A stretch of 64,000 nucleotides of DNA from Boesenbergia rotunda (lineage: Eukaryota; Streptophyta; Magnoliopsida; Zingiberales; Zingiberaceae), in the NCBI GenBank assembly GCA_024364735.1, contig JAGFNQ010000290.1, forward strand, positions 84,997-148,996, written 5' to 3'. Below are positions 1 through 10,883 of this stretch, in pieces; position 1 is the stretch's first letter, and each line of letters starts with the position of its first letter. The notes beneath the pieces were generated by a model. That model was not told the origin of the DNA. It searched no databases and saw only the letters and a program-made list of their open reading frames with translations. The translations under genes were made by a program, and so were the position numbers.

Positions 1-1740
1 CCACCTTCAGCTCCTACGGTCCCAGCGGTCGAGCCTTTCCGATGATTCTAACCAAACTCAAAGTCAGGAGCCTCCTACCCCCAAGCTGTTTATCGCCCAG
101 GAAGTTGATCCTTTCTGTACCTCCGCTGGAGCAGTAGGCGCTGAGGAACCACCACCCCAAGTTCCTATGCCAGTGCCGAAGCCGGCTGGAAAAGTAAGCC
201 CCCCCTTCCGATCAAAGATGGCTTATCATGCCTGATGAAGAGGAAGAAGAGAGCGATATATGGGCCTCTCCTCAGAATCATTTGACTCCTCTTCCCAGCC
301 CCCCCCCCCCCCCCCCCCGCCCGCCCTCAAAGAGGAGAACCCGTTCAACCTAGGTTTCTCCCTATGCTCATGAGGAAGAGAAGGACGCTATTCTCCTCTC
401 CAAACGTTACCGGGGGCAGCACTTGTCGTTGCGGAGCCCAGGGATGAGGTCGAGCTTTCTGTTAGGGAGGTCCACTCTCTTCCTCTCTTGCCCAAAATTC
501 CTGATTCCCATGGCAGTCCCAAAGGCAAAAGGGTTTAGGTCGGAGGAGCCAGAATTCACAAGTGTCCGTCTGCACCAGAAGGTACAGGCGACTGAGAGGG
601 CTACCGCATTGGGACCCCAACAAATGCATTTTAAAGAGTGGTCACAGGAGGATCACCCTTCCGAGGAGGCATCTTCCAACACCAATGATGGTGCTCCAGG
701 CCCCTCTGTCGTACCCTTCTCAGCGCCGCGTCTCCTACTCCTCGCCCTCCGCCGCTCCAGAGCTACTTCCGGCATACCATCTCCTAGGAGCCGGGGGCCA
801 TGATGTAACGGGCCGAAGAACACCTCGCTTCCCTCAGAGGGATTACTTTGGCTGGGGTGATCGCCAACCTATATGAGTCACTTTTGAAGGTACAGTTCTC
901 TTTACTCGTTCTTGTTATCTTTATTCTCATCTTTGACCCTTATTGTTTTTATGGTAGGCTACTTCTGAGTGCCTTCTTTTGGGCTATTGGATGATTCCTG
1001 AGCAGGAAATGGAAGCCTTGCGTTAGCAAGTGGCGAGACTTGAGGCGGAAATTTATCTAGCTCATGAGGTAGGCCAGATGCAGGTGGACGTTAGCAGAGA
1101 CCTACGAGTCAAATTGGACCACTGCTTGGATGGCCATCTGTCGAAGAGAGCGACAACTCTCTCAGCAAAAGTGAGTCAACTGACTCAAGAGAGGGGACGA
1201 CTTCAAGCTTGAGAGACAAAGCTGTTAGAAGATGCCCACCTCTTGGAGTCATCGACCAAGGCACTCAATGGCCAGATCAAAGAATAGGCAGACCAGCTGG
1301 CTACAAAGGAAACAGAGATTCACGCTGCTGCTACTTATGTCTCCGACCTGCAGGAGAACCTTGCCCACGTCAAGTTCTGCCTCTCAACCACCAATGAACA
1401 GCTTGAGGAGGCACTGGCAACCCGAGATTGGGTATCGTCCAAAGTCGCCAGGTTGAAGACTGATCGGGATCGAGTCCTTGAAGAATTAGAAAATTATAAA
1501 GCTGGTGAGGAGTCCCGATAGTCGGAGGTGAAGGTGGCGTTTAAGGCTAAATTCATCTAATCTGAGGAGTTTGGCGATATTTTGGCCGGTCAGGTGCTAA
1601 GGCACCTCAAGAAGGGCTTCAATGGAGCTATCCAACAACTTCAGCGAGCCAATGCCCTGAAGCTGGATGCTGACCTGGACTTCCTCAGTGTTGGCCAAGT
1701 TTGGGAGGAGCTTTCGGCAAAAGAGAAAGAGCTGTAGTTT
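1..1740 (+). pseudogene. Tat-A antisense extra gene, coiled-coil part (degenerate)
   Basis: This lies on the strand opposite to Tat-A gag-pol. From about 1000 to 1738 a single frame reads as an almost continuous heptad-rich coiled coil (segments beginning MARLEAE, KLLEDAHLLES and KTDRDRVLEELE), interrupted by in-frame stops near 1024, 1210, 1285, 1519 and 1558. Upstream, a proline/serine-rich and acidic region in shifting frames (1-890) is followed by a plausible 68-bp intron at 890-957 (AAG|GTACAG to GGTAG|G). Tat-B has the same layout at 35.9-37.1 kb: a low-complexity exon, a short intron, then a coiled-coil exon. Extra genes of this kind are known in Tat elements, but their function is not established. 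This copy is non-functional. Confidence 0.62.
299..318. repeat. C20 homopolymer
   Basis: An uninterrupted run of 20 cytosines, followed by GCCCGCCC, lies in the degenerate antisense gene of Tat-A. Slippage or assembly error is possible at this length. Confidence 0.9.
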
Positions 1741-1996
1741 TTTTTACGCCAGGAGGTCTTCGGGTATGTAAAATCGGCTCTTTGGAATGAAATTACCTTA
1801 TTTTCTGCATCCTGCTTTGCCTCCTATGATTTGTGAAGTGTATTACATGTTATATTTTGCCTCACCTTTCTTGTAAAATTCCTCCCACACTGGTAGGGAC
1901 AGATCTTGGCTTCACCTAATTAAGCGAAGATCTCATCATGTGCCACTGCCCGATCCTTCCCCGGCCCTCCTAGTTGCTCTTGACTGCCTATCCGGA

Positions 1997-2497
1997 CATC
2001 CTCAGAACCTTGGCTAGGTCTACATATCTTGTGCACCCTCGACACCACAAGACGGTAGGAACTCGGGCTGCTCCCGTCCGGGCATCCTCAGCACCTCGGC
2101 CACGTCTACACATTTTGGGCATCCTCGACGCCACAAGATGGTAAGAACTCGGGTTGCTCCCGACCGGGCATCCTCAACACCTCGGCCAGATCTACACATC
2201 TTGTGCATCCTCGGCGCCACAAGACGGTAGGAACTCGGGCTGCTCCCGGCCGAGCATCCACAACACCTAGGCCAGGTCTACACATCTTGAGCATCCTCAG
2301 CACCACAAGATGGTAGGAACTCGAGCTGCTCCTGGTCGGGCATCCTCAGCACCTCGGCCAGGTCTATACATCTTGGGCATCCTCGGCGCCACAAGATGGT
2401 AGGAACTCGGGCTACTCCCGACCAAGCATCCTCAATACCTCGGCCAGGTCTACACATCTTGTGCATCCTCGACGCCACAAGACAGTAGGAACTTGGG
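1997..2497. repeat. 86-bp tandem array in the 3' untranslated part of Tat-A
   Basis: About 5.8 head-to-tail copies start at 1997, 2083, 2169, 2255, 2341 and 2427, a spacing of exactly 86 bp. Each copy begins CATCCTCAGCACCTCGGCC and contains CCACAAGAYGGTAGGAACTC. The array sits between the end of integrase and the antisense gene, the same place as the 109-bp array of Tat-B. The minus-strand open frames here are a by-product of the array. Tandem repeats in this position are established for Tat/Ogre elements and can seed satellite DNA. Confidence 0.93.
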
Positions 2498-2599
2498 CTT
2501 TACAGTTTCATTTGGCCTTGGTGAGACATTTGCTTCTATTTCCTTGATTATTCAAGCTTCAAGAAAATACAAATATATTTATAAATACACGTACTAATC

Positions 2600-3593
2600 A
2601 ACCGGATCACCGAGTACAATAAGGTTGGAGGTGACTTGCGTTCCATGGTCTCTCCAGTCTTTTGCCGTCAACATCTTGTAAATAATAACTGCCTCCAGCA
2701 AACTTTTTGACGATCAGGTAAGGCCCACTCCATTGAGGCTCGAGCTTTCCAACGTCGCCGACTGGTTTGGTCCTTTTCCAGACCCGGTCTCCAACCTGGA
2801 AATTTTGGGCGATCACTCGGCGATTGTAGACTTGTTGCATGTGTTGGCGGTACACAGCTAGTCGGGTAGCTGCCTTGTCTAGCACCTCCGTCACCAGGTC
2901 TAAATCGAGTAGTTGTTCCTTGTCATTATTCTCCTTGCTGTAAAGTTGTCATCGGGTTGATTCATCGCCTACCTCCACAGGAATTACCGCCTCCGCTCCA
3001 TAGACCAGATTAAAAGGACTATGTCCTGTCCCTTTCTTTGGAGTGGTACGGTACGACCATAGGATACTCAGGAGTTCTTCGACCTAGCTACCTCCGACAT
3101 GGTCTAGCATTATCTTGAGACCCGTAATGATTTCCCAATTGATAACTTCATCTTGGCCATCACCCTGCGGATGAGTGACTGAGGTGAAGACCTGGTGAAT
3201 ACCGAGCTCTTCACACCACTCTCTAAGTTTATGCCTCGCGAACTGTCAGTCATTATCTAATACTAATTTATGAGGAATTATGTACCTGCAAACTATGTCT
3301 TTCCATAGGATTTTCATCACGGCAACCTCCGTGATTTGGGTGAGTGGCTCAGCCTCAACCCATTTGGAAAAGTAGTCCACTAATACCAATAAAATTTTCT
3401 TCTATTGAGGTCCAGTTGGGAAAGGACCTATTATATCCATTCTCCATTGGTCAAAGGGGCATGATATAGTAGAGACTCATAGTAGTTCGGCGGGGTGATG
3501 AATAATATGTTGATGTTTTTGGCAAACTTCACATCCGGCGATAAATTTATTAGCATCTGCTTGCAGCGTGGGCCAAAAGTATCCGGCCAGAAT
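2600..3593 (-). pseudogene. Tat-A integrase core and C-terminal domain (broken)
   Basis: On the minus strand this reads the rest of the zinc-finger domain (GYFWPTL, CEVCQKH), then the integrase core with MDIIGPF (first Asp) and VLDND (second Asp). The Glu region reads INWEII instead of the usual NREI. The GTPGF-like C-terminal stretch (FQVGDRVWKR, LEPQWSGPYLIVKK, RPWNASHLQPY) is open at 2607-2894. In-frame stops occur near 3480, 3400, 3240, 3090 and 2950. The N-terminal half of the zinc finger continues at 9405, on the other side of the 3599-9399 insertion. The product would have joined element cDNA into chromosomes. Confidence 0.86.
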
Positions 3594-3598
3594 AATCT

Positions 3599-4754
3599 TG
3601 TAAGATCGTTGACGTTGCTAGAGGGGGTGAATAGCAATTCTTTGATTCGTTCTTCTACCTACGTTGTTAGTTACGCAAGCGGAAATAAAATAAAGTAAAA
3701 CTAACAACTAAACAATGCTAACAATACCGATTTAATTGGTATCCACCTCCAAGAGGTGACTAATCCAAGAATCCTTCAGTGGATCACTCCCCGGATGACC
3801 TCCTGCGAGCCCTAGTCGCTCCTTGTGGGTGAAGAAACCTCCCCACAACATCTCGATAATATCTGAGCACCAAGACTACTATTTAACTCTTGACCAATGC
3901 CAAATTCGTCAAAAACTCCCAGCCCAAACCGAGTTCTCTTTAAATAGAACTCAGGGTTGAAACTCACGCTGGCAGTCGACTGCTCCCAGGGTAGTCGACT
4001 ACCCCCACTCAGATTTGACCGTTGACAACCCAACGTTTGAATTTTGGCTACACACCAGTCGACTGCTCCCAGGGCAGTCGACTGGTCGAGGGTCAAAACC
4101 CTTCTGTGAGTTTCTGTGCTTGCTGGCAGTCGACTGTTATATTCCCAGTCGACTGCCCAGCTTACAAACACACTCCTACTCACTCCGAAGACCCTCCTCC
4201 TCGCGTGCCTTCAGATCCACTCCGTTGGCTTACCCCTTGAAGTCCTCTTCCACTGGCTATCGTCCCTCGAATGTGCACACAAGCCTTCCCTTGGTTTGCC
4301 TCCATGCTACCCTTCACGTGTGCCCTTGAAGTCCACTTCCCGGCTTGCCCTTGGAGTCCTCCTCCCTCGGCTCTTGTCCCTTCGTGACTTTAGCCGACTC
4401 TTCACCAGCAGTCTTGACTGTTGCCTTCGCGCCCTCTTCATCTTCGGCCCTCGTCCCTCGGATGCACACAAGCCTCCAGCTTGTCTTCATGCCATCCTTC
4501 ACGTACACCTCGAATTCCGTGCCTCTCGGCTCATCATCCCTGCTCTCTAAGGTCCCTCGGGTGCACACAAGCCGCCATCTTGTCTCCATGCCACCTTTTA
4601 CCGTACCGAAACCGTCCAGCTAGGTCAATATGTGTAAACCTGCATAACCTACACACTCAACATACACATATTAAAATACAAGGAAAACTTAACTTAAACC
4701 CTTTGCCCAAACATCAAAATACATGGTCACTCCGGACCATAGATTGCCTCAACA
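3599..4754 (-). repeat. 3' LTR of TR-GAG copy 1
   Basis: It begins TGTAAGATCGTTGACG and ends GCCTCAACA on the plus strand. It holds three AGTCGACT palindrome pairs (3974/3993, 4057/4076, 4128/4147) and a TATA box (TATTTAAA on the minus strand, 3939-3946), 27 bp from the nearest palindrome. By eye it is about 95 percent identical to the 5' LTR. Confidence 0.93.
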
Positions 4755-4767
4755 ATCTCCCCCTTTT
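4755..4767 (-). other. Polypurine tract of TR-GAG copy 1
   Basis: The minus strand reads AAAAAGGGGGAGAT directly against the 3' LTR. This is the usual site of plus-strand DNA priming, and the same tract lies at 18785-18798 in copy 2. Confidence 0.85.
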
Positions 4768-6560
4768 TGATGTTTGACAATACGTTTAAGTTAGGGAAAC
4801 AAATAGCAATAATAAATAACAATAACAATGTTAAACATCAATTTGGACTTACATTGCCAAGACTCCATCTTGGACTTACACCGCCAATGCATATGAAATG
4901 CAAACATGGATCCTATCCCAAGGTATCCCACACCTAACTTCCCCAAGTTAGGAATTTTCACCAAAACGGGTTTTTTAAAGCTTCTCCAAAGCTCCCCTAC
5001 ATTGGACTTACAAAGACTTTTAAGAACCTCTTCAAGGTTCCCCTTACACCAACAATGGAGCAACCATGCTGCCCCTTAATCTCAGCTCCCCCTAAACCTA
5101 GGATTTCCCGCAAAGGCGTGTTTGGTTTCCCAAATTAAACCCAACACTTTCTCCCCCTTTGTCTAACATCAAAAATACTCCAACAATATCCCAATTATTG
5201 GATCTTTTAATCCCCAATGATCCTAAACACAGTGTACTAGCCCCCATACACTTGTTTTACATCATTTAGACACCAATCAGCTGCTGGATACCCAATCCAG
5301 CCCTGACTAGTCGACTGCCCTCAATTGATACTCTGAAAATCAATTTTTCTGGCCAAATTCAGAAATGTGCCAGAAATTCCACAAATCTCCAAAAATTCCT
5401 AAATTTTGTGAAGAGATTTGTGATACCCATACCTACTTGGAAAAAATACATTCCAAAATGTATCTATCACCATTCTCAAGTTAGACACAAAACTCAAAAC
5501 TTCCTATGAAAATTAAGGCAACTAGGAGGCAACCTCCCCCTTAACCTATGTCTTCTCCCAATTTTCAATTTACCAAGGTTAAGTTCTCCCCCAACTTAAC
5601 ACCATGACATGGTTAAGTTCTACCCAACTTAACACCCAAGTTCTTCCCGCTTTGACACCATCAAGGATTGCCCCAAGAAACCTTACCCTATAGTGCCAAA
5701 AAGAACTCAACAAAACCCGGAAAAATCTAAAGGTTTGCAAGCACATTTGTTAGGATATACCCTATCCTAGAAACATATGATTTCATGAAAAGTATCAAAT
5801 GTGTTGGACTTTTGATACACTCTCTAATTTCCTCAAAAATAATTATTTTGTATCAACTTTGAAATCTATCTATAATTCCATGTGTTTGCCAATTTTATAT
5901 AATCACCATTAAATTATGAGACAAACCTTTATTCAAGGAGAATAAACAAGGATTTTAATTTTAAGGTTATATCCTATCATCCTATATGTATTTCTCTTTA
6001 TACCTATGGATCAGTCGACTGCCCCCAGGGCAGTCGACTGCCAAACCAAACATAATGTTTTCTGGGTAAGATCAGTCGGCTGCCCCCCAGGGCAGTCGAC
6101 TGATACCTGAATTTCATGTTTTCAGTCTAATTTCAGAAATGTCTAATTAATTTCACAAATCTCTAAAAAATCTGAAATTTTGTGGAGAGATTTGTGGAAC
6201 CTATGTCTACTTGGGAAAAATATGTTTCCAAACAAATATACTTCAGATCCCAAGATTGGCATGAAATTCAACTTCTCCTAAATTGTATCATTTAATCTTT
6301 TCCAAATATCCTAATTTTGACTTCTCCTCAATGTATCTTCTTATACTTGATCATAATTCATTTCTATCACTGAATTATACAGTGTTCACACATTAAACCT
6401 CAATTTTTATCAAATATAATCCATTTTCATCTTTTTCCCATAATTCTCCTTTTAATGTCTCAATTCTCTAGGATTAAGACTTACCCTAGTCTTTCAACCC
6501 CTTTTGGCATATTTTCTAGTCCACCTAGATTTCCTAGAGAACTCATCTCTTGAGATCCAT
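4768..6560 (-). other. Noncoding internal region of TR-GAG copy 1
   Basis: No coding region can be supported over 1.8 kb. The sequence is AT-rich and clearly homologous to 16747-18784 of copy 2 in reverse orientation. It contains two AGTCGACT palindrome pairs (6013/6032 and 6074/6094, the latter with one AGTCGGCT half) and a single AGTCGACT at 5309-5316. Conservation of this noncoding block in both copies suggests it is a constant part of the family. Confidence 0.75.
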
Positions 6561-8169
6561 TTACCATGGACCCCAAAGGCTCCTAGAGCTCCCCCTTGAG
6601 CTCTTAGTCCTAGCCACCTCCCTAGGTGACTCAATCCACACTAGACCACACCGGTGAGCCCCCGGTGATTCTTGGCCTACAAACCTAACCTTCTTAAACT
6701 TAAACACTTTGTCCTTGGTTAAGCCATTCTTTTTACCTTTAAATGACACCTCCTTGCCATTTTTGGACTTCTCCTTCTTGCCATAATTGTATGCTACCCT
6801 AACATATTTCTTTTCCTTGGCATTGGAGACCTTAGATCGGTATCCTAATCCTGATCTATCATGGTTGGATTTTAGACTACCCAACACCATGTCTAAGCCC
6901 TTAGATCCAACCTTGAATCTTTCTAGGGTCTTTTCCAATGTATCAAGTCTTGCCCTCAAGGCTTAATTTTCCCTTTCTAGGCTTTTAACCCTAGAATCCA
7001 CATGTCCACTTTGGACATTCCTAGACCTACCCATCTTCCTAGGCATATGTCTCCCCTTCTTGGGATTAATGCCTTGATCCTTAGGTCCTAAGGTCTTGGA
7101 TTTTTCATGATGCATGTTCTTCTTAGGGTTTTGATCTACTTTGTTAACCATACTCCTATCATTGTATTTAAAACCATGATTATGCACAAGTAAGCAATTT
7201 TCATTTATTCTAGCATGCATGGAAGAATGATTGACACTATTTTTAATATGCATGGAGGAACTCAAATTTGAATTGCATTTTAATTTAAAGTTAGAGATTA
7301 CCTCCCTTACCCTTGTGGTTCTCCCTTGATGTAAGCTTCTTTTCTTTCTTTCCTCCTTCTCCCATCTTCTTAATTGCTCCATTTTCTTTAGCTCTCCTTT
7401 TCTAGGACATTTAGTGTGATAATGCCCTAGTTCTCCACATGTGAAGCATATAATTTTCTTTTTCTTTTCTTGGGCTTCTCCATTCCTACAACTCATGTTA
7501 GATTTAAACGGAATTTAAATGAGTGTAGGATTTACCTCCTTCTTCTTATCATTTGGACACTTGTCCTTGTAGTATCCCTTTTCATTGCATCCAAAGCATA
7601 TGATATGATCCTTGGTTTTTTGCTTTGGTGGAGGTTGGAGCTTCTTCTTGCTTTTGCATGGATGAGGGTCTCTCCTCCCCCTCAATTCTTGAGATTGATA
7701 CTTCCTCTTCTTCTCTTGAGGAGGTTGATGATTTTTTACTTAATTCTTCTACTTCATTTGAAAAAATTGACAATTCTTCTTCTTCTTTGTCTTCTTGGAC
7801 CGTTTGACTTGTCTCTTTGGGCTCTTGAACTTGTGTAGGGTTTATATGGAATTCTCCTATCTTTTTCCATAGCTCATATGCATTGTGATACTCCCCAACA
7901 CCACTTAACACATTAGTAGACAAAATGTTAAGTAATATACCAATTACCTTTGCATTCGCCTTTGATTAATCTTGTTGCTCTTGATTCCAATATCTAGGCC
8001 TAAGCTTCTTCCCGTGCTTATCCTTTGTAATTTTGAATGACTCTTCAAGCGCAATCCTAAGTTCCCACTCCATTCCGAACCATGTCTCAATTCGCATCCT
8101 CCAATACTCAAAATCTCCATGATCGTAGGGAGGCGGAGTGTAGATGTCATCCCCCAACTTGTCTTCCAT
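6561..8169 (-). pseudogene. Gag of TR-GAG copy 1 (frameshifted)
   Basis: The chosen start is ATG at 8169-8167 (MEDKLGDD), matching copy 2. The N-terminal Copia Gag domain has YDHGDFEYW and WFGMEWELRIALEE. A TAA at about 7966 replaces a Gln codon. A Ser/Glu-rich linker follows, then two CCHC zinc knuckles in another frame: CFGCNEKGYYKDKC near 7590 and CFTCGELGHYHTKC near 7440. After that come a basic region, a short coiled coil (LRARLDTLEKTLERF near 6940) and a C-terminus ending RGSSRSLWGPW. The identical C-terminal stop in copy 2 shows this is the true end of Gag, not a broken Gag-Pol. The role would be packaging element RNA into cytoplasmic particles. This copy is broken by one stop and at least one frameshift. 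Confidence 0.85.
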
Positions 8170-8227
8170 TGTTTTTCCTCTAGCTTTCTTTGCTCCTTTA
8201 GCAGTTATTCCAATAAGAGCGGTCCTT

Positions 8228-8239
8228 GCTCTGATACCA
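8228..8239 (-). other. Primer-binding site of TR-GAG copy 1
   Basis: The minus strand reads TGGTATCAGAGC two bases from the 5' LTR. It is complementary to the 3' end of plant initiator tRNA-Met, as in most Copia elements. Confidence 0.9.
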
Positions 8240-8241
8240 CT

Positions 8242-9399
8242 TGTAAGATCGTTGACGTTGCTAGAGGGGGGGTGAATAGCAATTCTTTGATTCGTTCTTC
8301 TACCTATGTTGTTAGTTGCGCAAGCGGAAATACAATAAAGTAAAACTAACAACTAAATAATGCTAACAATACCGATTTAATTGGTATCCACCTCCAAGAG
8401 GTGACTAATCTATGAATCCTTCGGTGGATCACTCCTCGGATGACCTCCGGCTAGCCCTTATCGCTCCTTGTGGGTGGAGAACCTCGCCACAACACCTCGA
8501 CAATATCTAAGCACCAAGACTACTATTTGGCTCTTGACCAAAGCCAAATTCGTCAAAAACTCCCAGCCCAAACCGAGTTCTCTTTAAATAGAACTCAGGG
8601 CTGAAACTCACGCTGGTAGTCGACTGCTCCCAGGGTAGTCGACTACCCCAACTCAGATTCGACCGTTGACAGCCCAACGTTCGAATTCTGGCTACACACC
8701 AGTCCACTGCTCCCAGGGTAGTCGACTGGTTGAGGGTCAAAACCCTTCTGTGAGTTTCTGTGCTTGTTGGCAGTCGACTGTTATATTCCCAGTCGACTGC
8801 CCAGCTTACAAACACACTCCTACTCACTTCGAAGACCCTCCTCCTCGCGTGCCTTCAGGTCCACTCCCTTGGCATGCCCCTTGAAGTCCTCTTCCACTGG
8901 TTATCGTCCCTCGGATGCGCACACAAGCCTTCCCTTGGCTTGCCTCCATGCCACCCTTCACGTGTGCCCTTGAAATCTACTTCCCCGGCTTGCCCTTGGA
9001 GTCCTCCTCCCTCGGCTCTTGTCCCTTCGTGACTTTAGCCGACTCTTCACCAGCAGCCTTGACTGTTACCTTCACGCCCTCTTCATCTTCGGCCCTCGTC
9101 CCTCGGATGCACACAAGCCTCCAGCTTGTCTCCATGTCATCGTTCACGTACACCTCGAAGTCCGCGCCCCTCGGCTCATCATCCCTGCTCTCCAAGGTCC
9201 CTCGGGTGCACACAATCCTCCAACTTGTCTCCATGCCACCTTTCACCGTACCGAAGCCGTCTAGCTAGGTCAATATGTGTAAACCTACACAACCTGCACA
9301 CTCAACATACACATATTAGAACACAAGGGAAACTTAACTTAAACCTTTTGCCCAAACATCAAAACACATGGTCACTCCGGACCATAGATTGCCTTAACA
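8242..9399 (-). repeat. 5' LTR of TR-GAG copy 1
   Basis: It begins TGTAAGATCG and ends TTGCCTTAACA (plus strand), followed by the target duplication AATCT at 9400-9404. It is co-linear with 3599-4754, with scattered substitutions and small indels. Confidence 0.93.
8583..8798 (-). promoter_or_regulatory. U3 promoter with three AGTCGACT palindrome pairs and TATA box
   Basis: In the sense of the element (minus strand), pairs lie at 8772/8791, 8701/8720 (the 8701 half is AGTCCACT) and 8618/8637. All are exactly 19 bp centre to centre, and pair starts are about 71-83 bp apart. A TATTTAAA box (8583-8590) follows 27 bp after the last palindrome. The promoter role is inferred from position in U3. 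The palindromes look like binding sites for a dimeric protein. Confidence 0.6.
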
Positions 9400-9404
9400 A
9401 ATCT

Positions 9405-10499
9405 TTCTAGTCATTGACCTCCTGCGAATGTGACTCCCACATATGCTCTCATATATCTCCCGTATGATGTATTCAACATCTACGGGGCCGACACATTTGA
9501 GCAATGGTCGAGCGAACGCTCATTTATATAACTGCTCTCCGATCAGTGTGAACATGAAGGCTCTACGACAGAAAAGTCGGACTTGTTCACCGCCCGCTGG
9601 TACTATTCCGTTGCGTAAAAACTCCACATAGGGTTCTCTCCAATTCAGTAATGCAGCCTCCCCAGCTTTGTCCTCGATCTGGGTCACAACCTCTACTTGA
9701 GCGCTAGGCTCTTCTAACGTCTATAGCACAAGGGAACTCGCAAACTTAGCTAGTTCATCCGCCTTGACATTATTTGCTCGAGATATTTTATGTAGAGTGA
9801 CTTCAGAAAAGGAGGATACCAATTGTCCATACAAAGTTACATACCTTTGAAGGCATCCATTCCAGGTCTCGAAATCTCCTTTTAGCTGCTGCGCCACAAG
9901 TTGAGAGTATGAATATAACTTAACTCGAGTGGCCCCGACTTGCTTGGCGGCTTGTAGCCCCGCTAGTATTGCCTCATACTCGACTTCATTGTTAGTGGCT
10001 CGGAAGGTGAGTCGGATGGATAACTGTGGTACATCTCCCCTAGGAGAAATCATCAGAACTCCAACCCCACTGGACTTGTGATTGAATGAACCATCAACGT
10101 AAATCTTCTATACTTCTCTTGCTTCAAGTACTGGGACTGCCTCGAGCATGAAGTCGGCTAGAGCTTGAGCCTTGATAGCCGTTCGAGGATGATATTCAAT
10201 TCCATATTCGGTCAACCCTGCAGTTCACTTGATTAATCATCCTAAAGCCTTCAAATTCGTGAGGGCATGCTCGAGTGGACTATTAGTGAGTACCATGATG
10301 AGATGCACCAAGAAGTATGGTCTCAACCTTCAGACCATCAATACTAATGCGTATGCCAATTTCTCTAGTGTAGTATACCGAGTTTTTGCTTCTTTAAGCA
10401 GATGACCAAAGAAATAGATAGGACATTGAGTGTTACCTTCCTCACGAATAAGCGCCGAGCCTATAGCTTGTTCAACTGTAGATAAATAGACAAAAAGGG
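9405..10499 (-). pseudogene. Tat-A integrase N-terminus, second RNase H and end of first RNase H
   Basis: Minus strand. 10499-10100 holds the end of the gypsy RNase H (RYTTLEKLAYALVL-like, then LTNSPLEHAL and KAQALADF). 10100-9721 is the archaeal-type RNase H of the Tat lineage: IYVDGSFNHKSSG, then NNEVEYEAILAGLQAAK, LYSYSQLVAQQ and VKADELAKFAS. 9550-9405 enters the integrase zinc-finger region. The catalytic Asp expected in LYSDSQL is Tyr here, so this RNase H is inactive. An in-frame stop precedes IYVDGS. The other halves lie across the insertions at 3599-9399 and 10505-13872. Confidence 0.82.
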
Positions 10500-10687
10500 T
10501 CTCCTGTAACGACCCACCTTCTGGTACTAAGCTTTAAGGCGGATCGCTACTACTAACTGACTGACTAATTTCTGATAATGCTAAACCAACTGGGAGAATT
10601 TCGAAAATTCTTATTTCGCTATTTACTGAACTAACAATTCATAAACATGCTAAAAGTACTAATTTGCCCAAAATAAAGCAAAACTTT

Positions 10688-10752
10688 TATTTTATTATCT
10701 TGGCAAGATTCGATCCCCCAACCTTTGGGTTGCATGGCTAAAGCACTAACCA
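10688..10752 (-). other. tRNA-like segment in Del-type LTR copy 1
   Basis: The minus strand reads GTAGAGCAACTGGTTAGTG, then GGTTGGGGGATCGAATC, resembling the A box and B box region of a tRNA. No cloverleaf with an acceptor stem is evident, so I do not call a tRNA gene. Copy 2 lacks this segment, so it may be a later acquisition. Confidence 0.4.
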
Positions 10753-10796
10753 GTTGCTCTACACCACCTTTGTTTTACACAGTACCAGTCGACTGC

Positions 10797-10883
10797 TATA
10801 TGCCAGTCGACTGGTCGGGCCACAGAATGGTTCTGTGCCCGATACTAGTCGACTGGTGTTTTCCCAGTTGACTGGTAGTTCTG
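10797..10883. promoter_or_regulatory. Two AGTCGACT palindrome pairs in Del-type LTR copy 1
   Basis: The pairs are 10797/10815 (18 bp, spacer with CTATATG) and 10857/10876 (19 bp, second half AGTTGACT). The motif and spacing match the TR-GAG LTRs, but the surrounding LTR is unrelated. A regulatory role is inferred only. Confidence 0.45.

Larger units (their letters stand above)
3599..9399 (-). mobile_element. Gag-only LTR retrotransposon (TR-GAG type, Copia-like), copy 1
   Basis: This is a complete element of 5801 bp with a perfect target duplication AATCT at 3594-3598 and 9400-9404. It has LTRs of 1156 and 1158 bp that start TG and end CA, a primer-binding site matching initiator-tRNA-Met (TGGTATCAGAGC on the minus strand), and a polypurine tract next to the 3' LTR. 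The only coding capacity is a Copia-like Gag at 6561-8169. There is no protease, integrase or reverse transcriptase, and 1.8 kb of noncoding DNA lies between Gag and the polypurine tract. The same arrangement in the copy at 14049-19765 argues that this is the family's normal structure and not a deletion. Such elements must borrow enzymes from an autonomous relative. Confidence 0.9.

Noticed and set aside
2020..2478. Minus-strand open frames of 66 codons repeated three times
   Set aside because: They are produced by the 86-bp tandem array read in overlapping frames. The unit length is not a multiple of three and no start context or homologue is apparent.
1997..2497. CRISPR-like array
   Set aside because: Direct repeats are contiguous 86-bp units without unique spacers, in plant retrotransposon DNA.
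4015..4623. Overlapping plus-strand open frames of 70-144 codons in the LTRs of the Gag-only elements (also 8666-9410 and the complements at 14117-14420 and 18867-19170)
   Set aside because: They lie inside LTRs, overlap in several frames, and differ between the two LTRs by indels. They are the by-product of a GC-rich, stop-poor U3.
10688..10752. A functional tRNA gene
   Set aside because: A-box and B-box resemblance only. No acceptor stem or full cloverleaf could be drawn.
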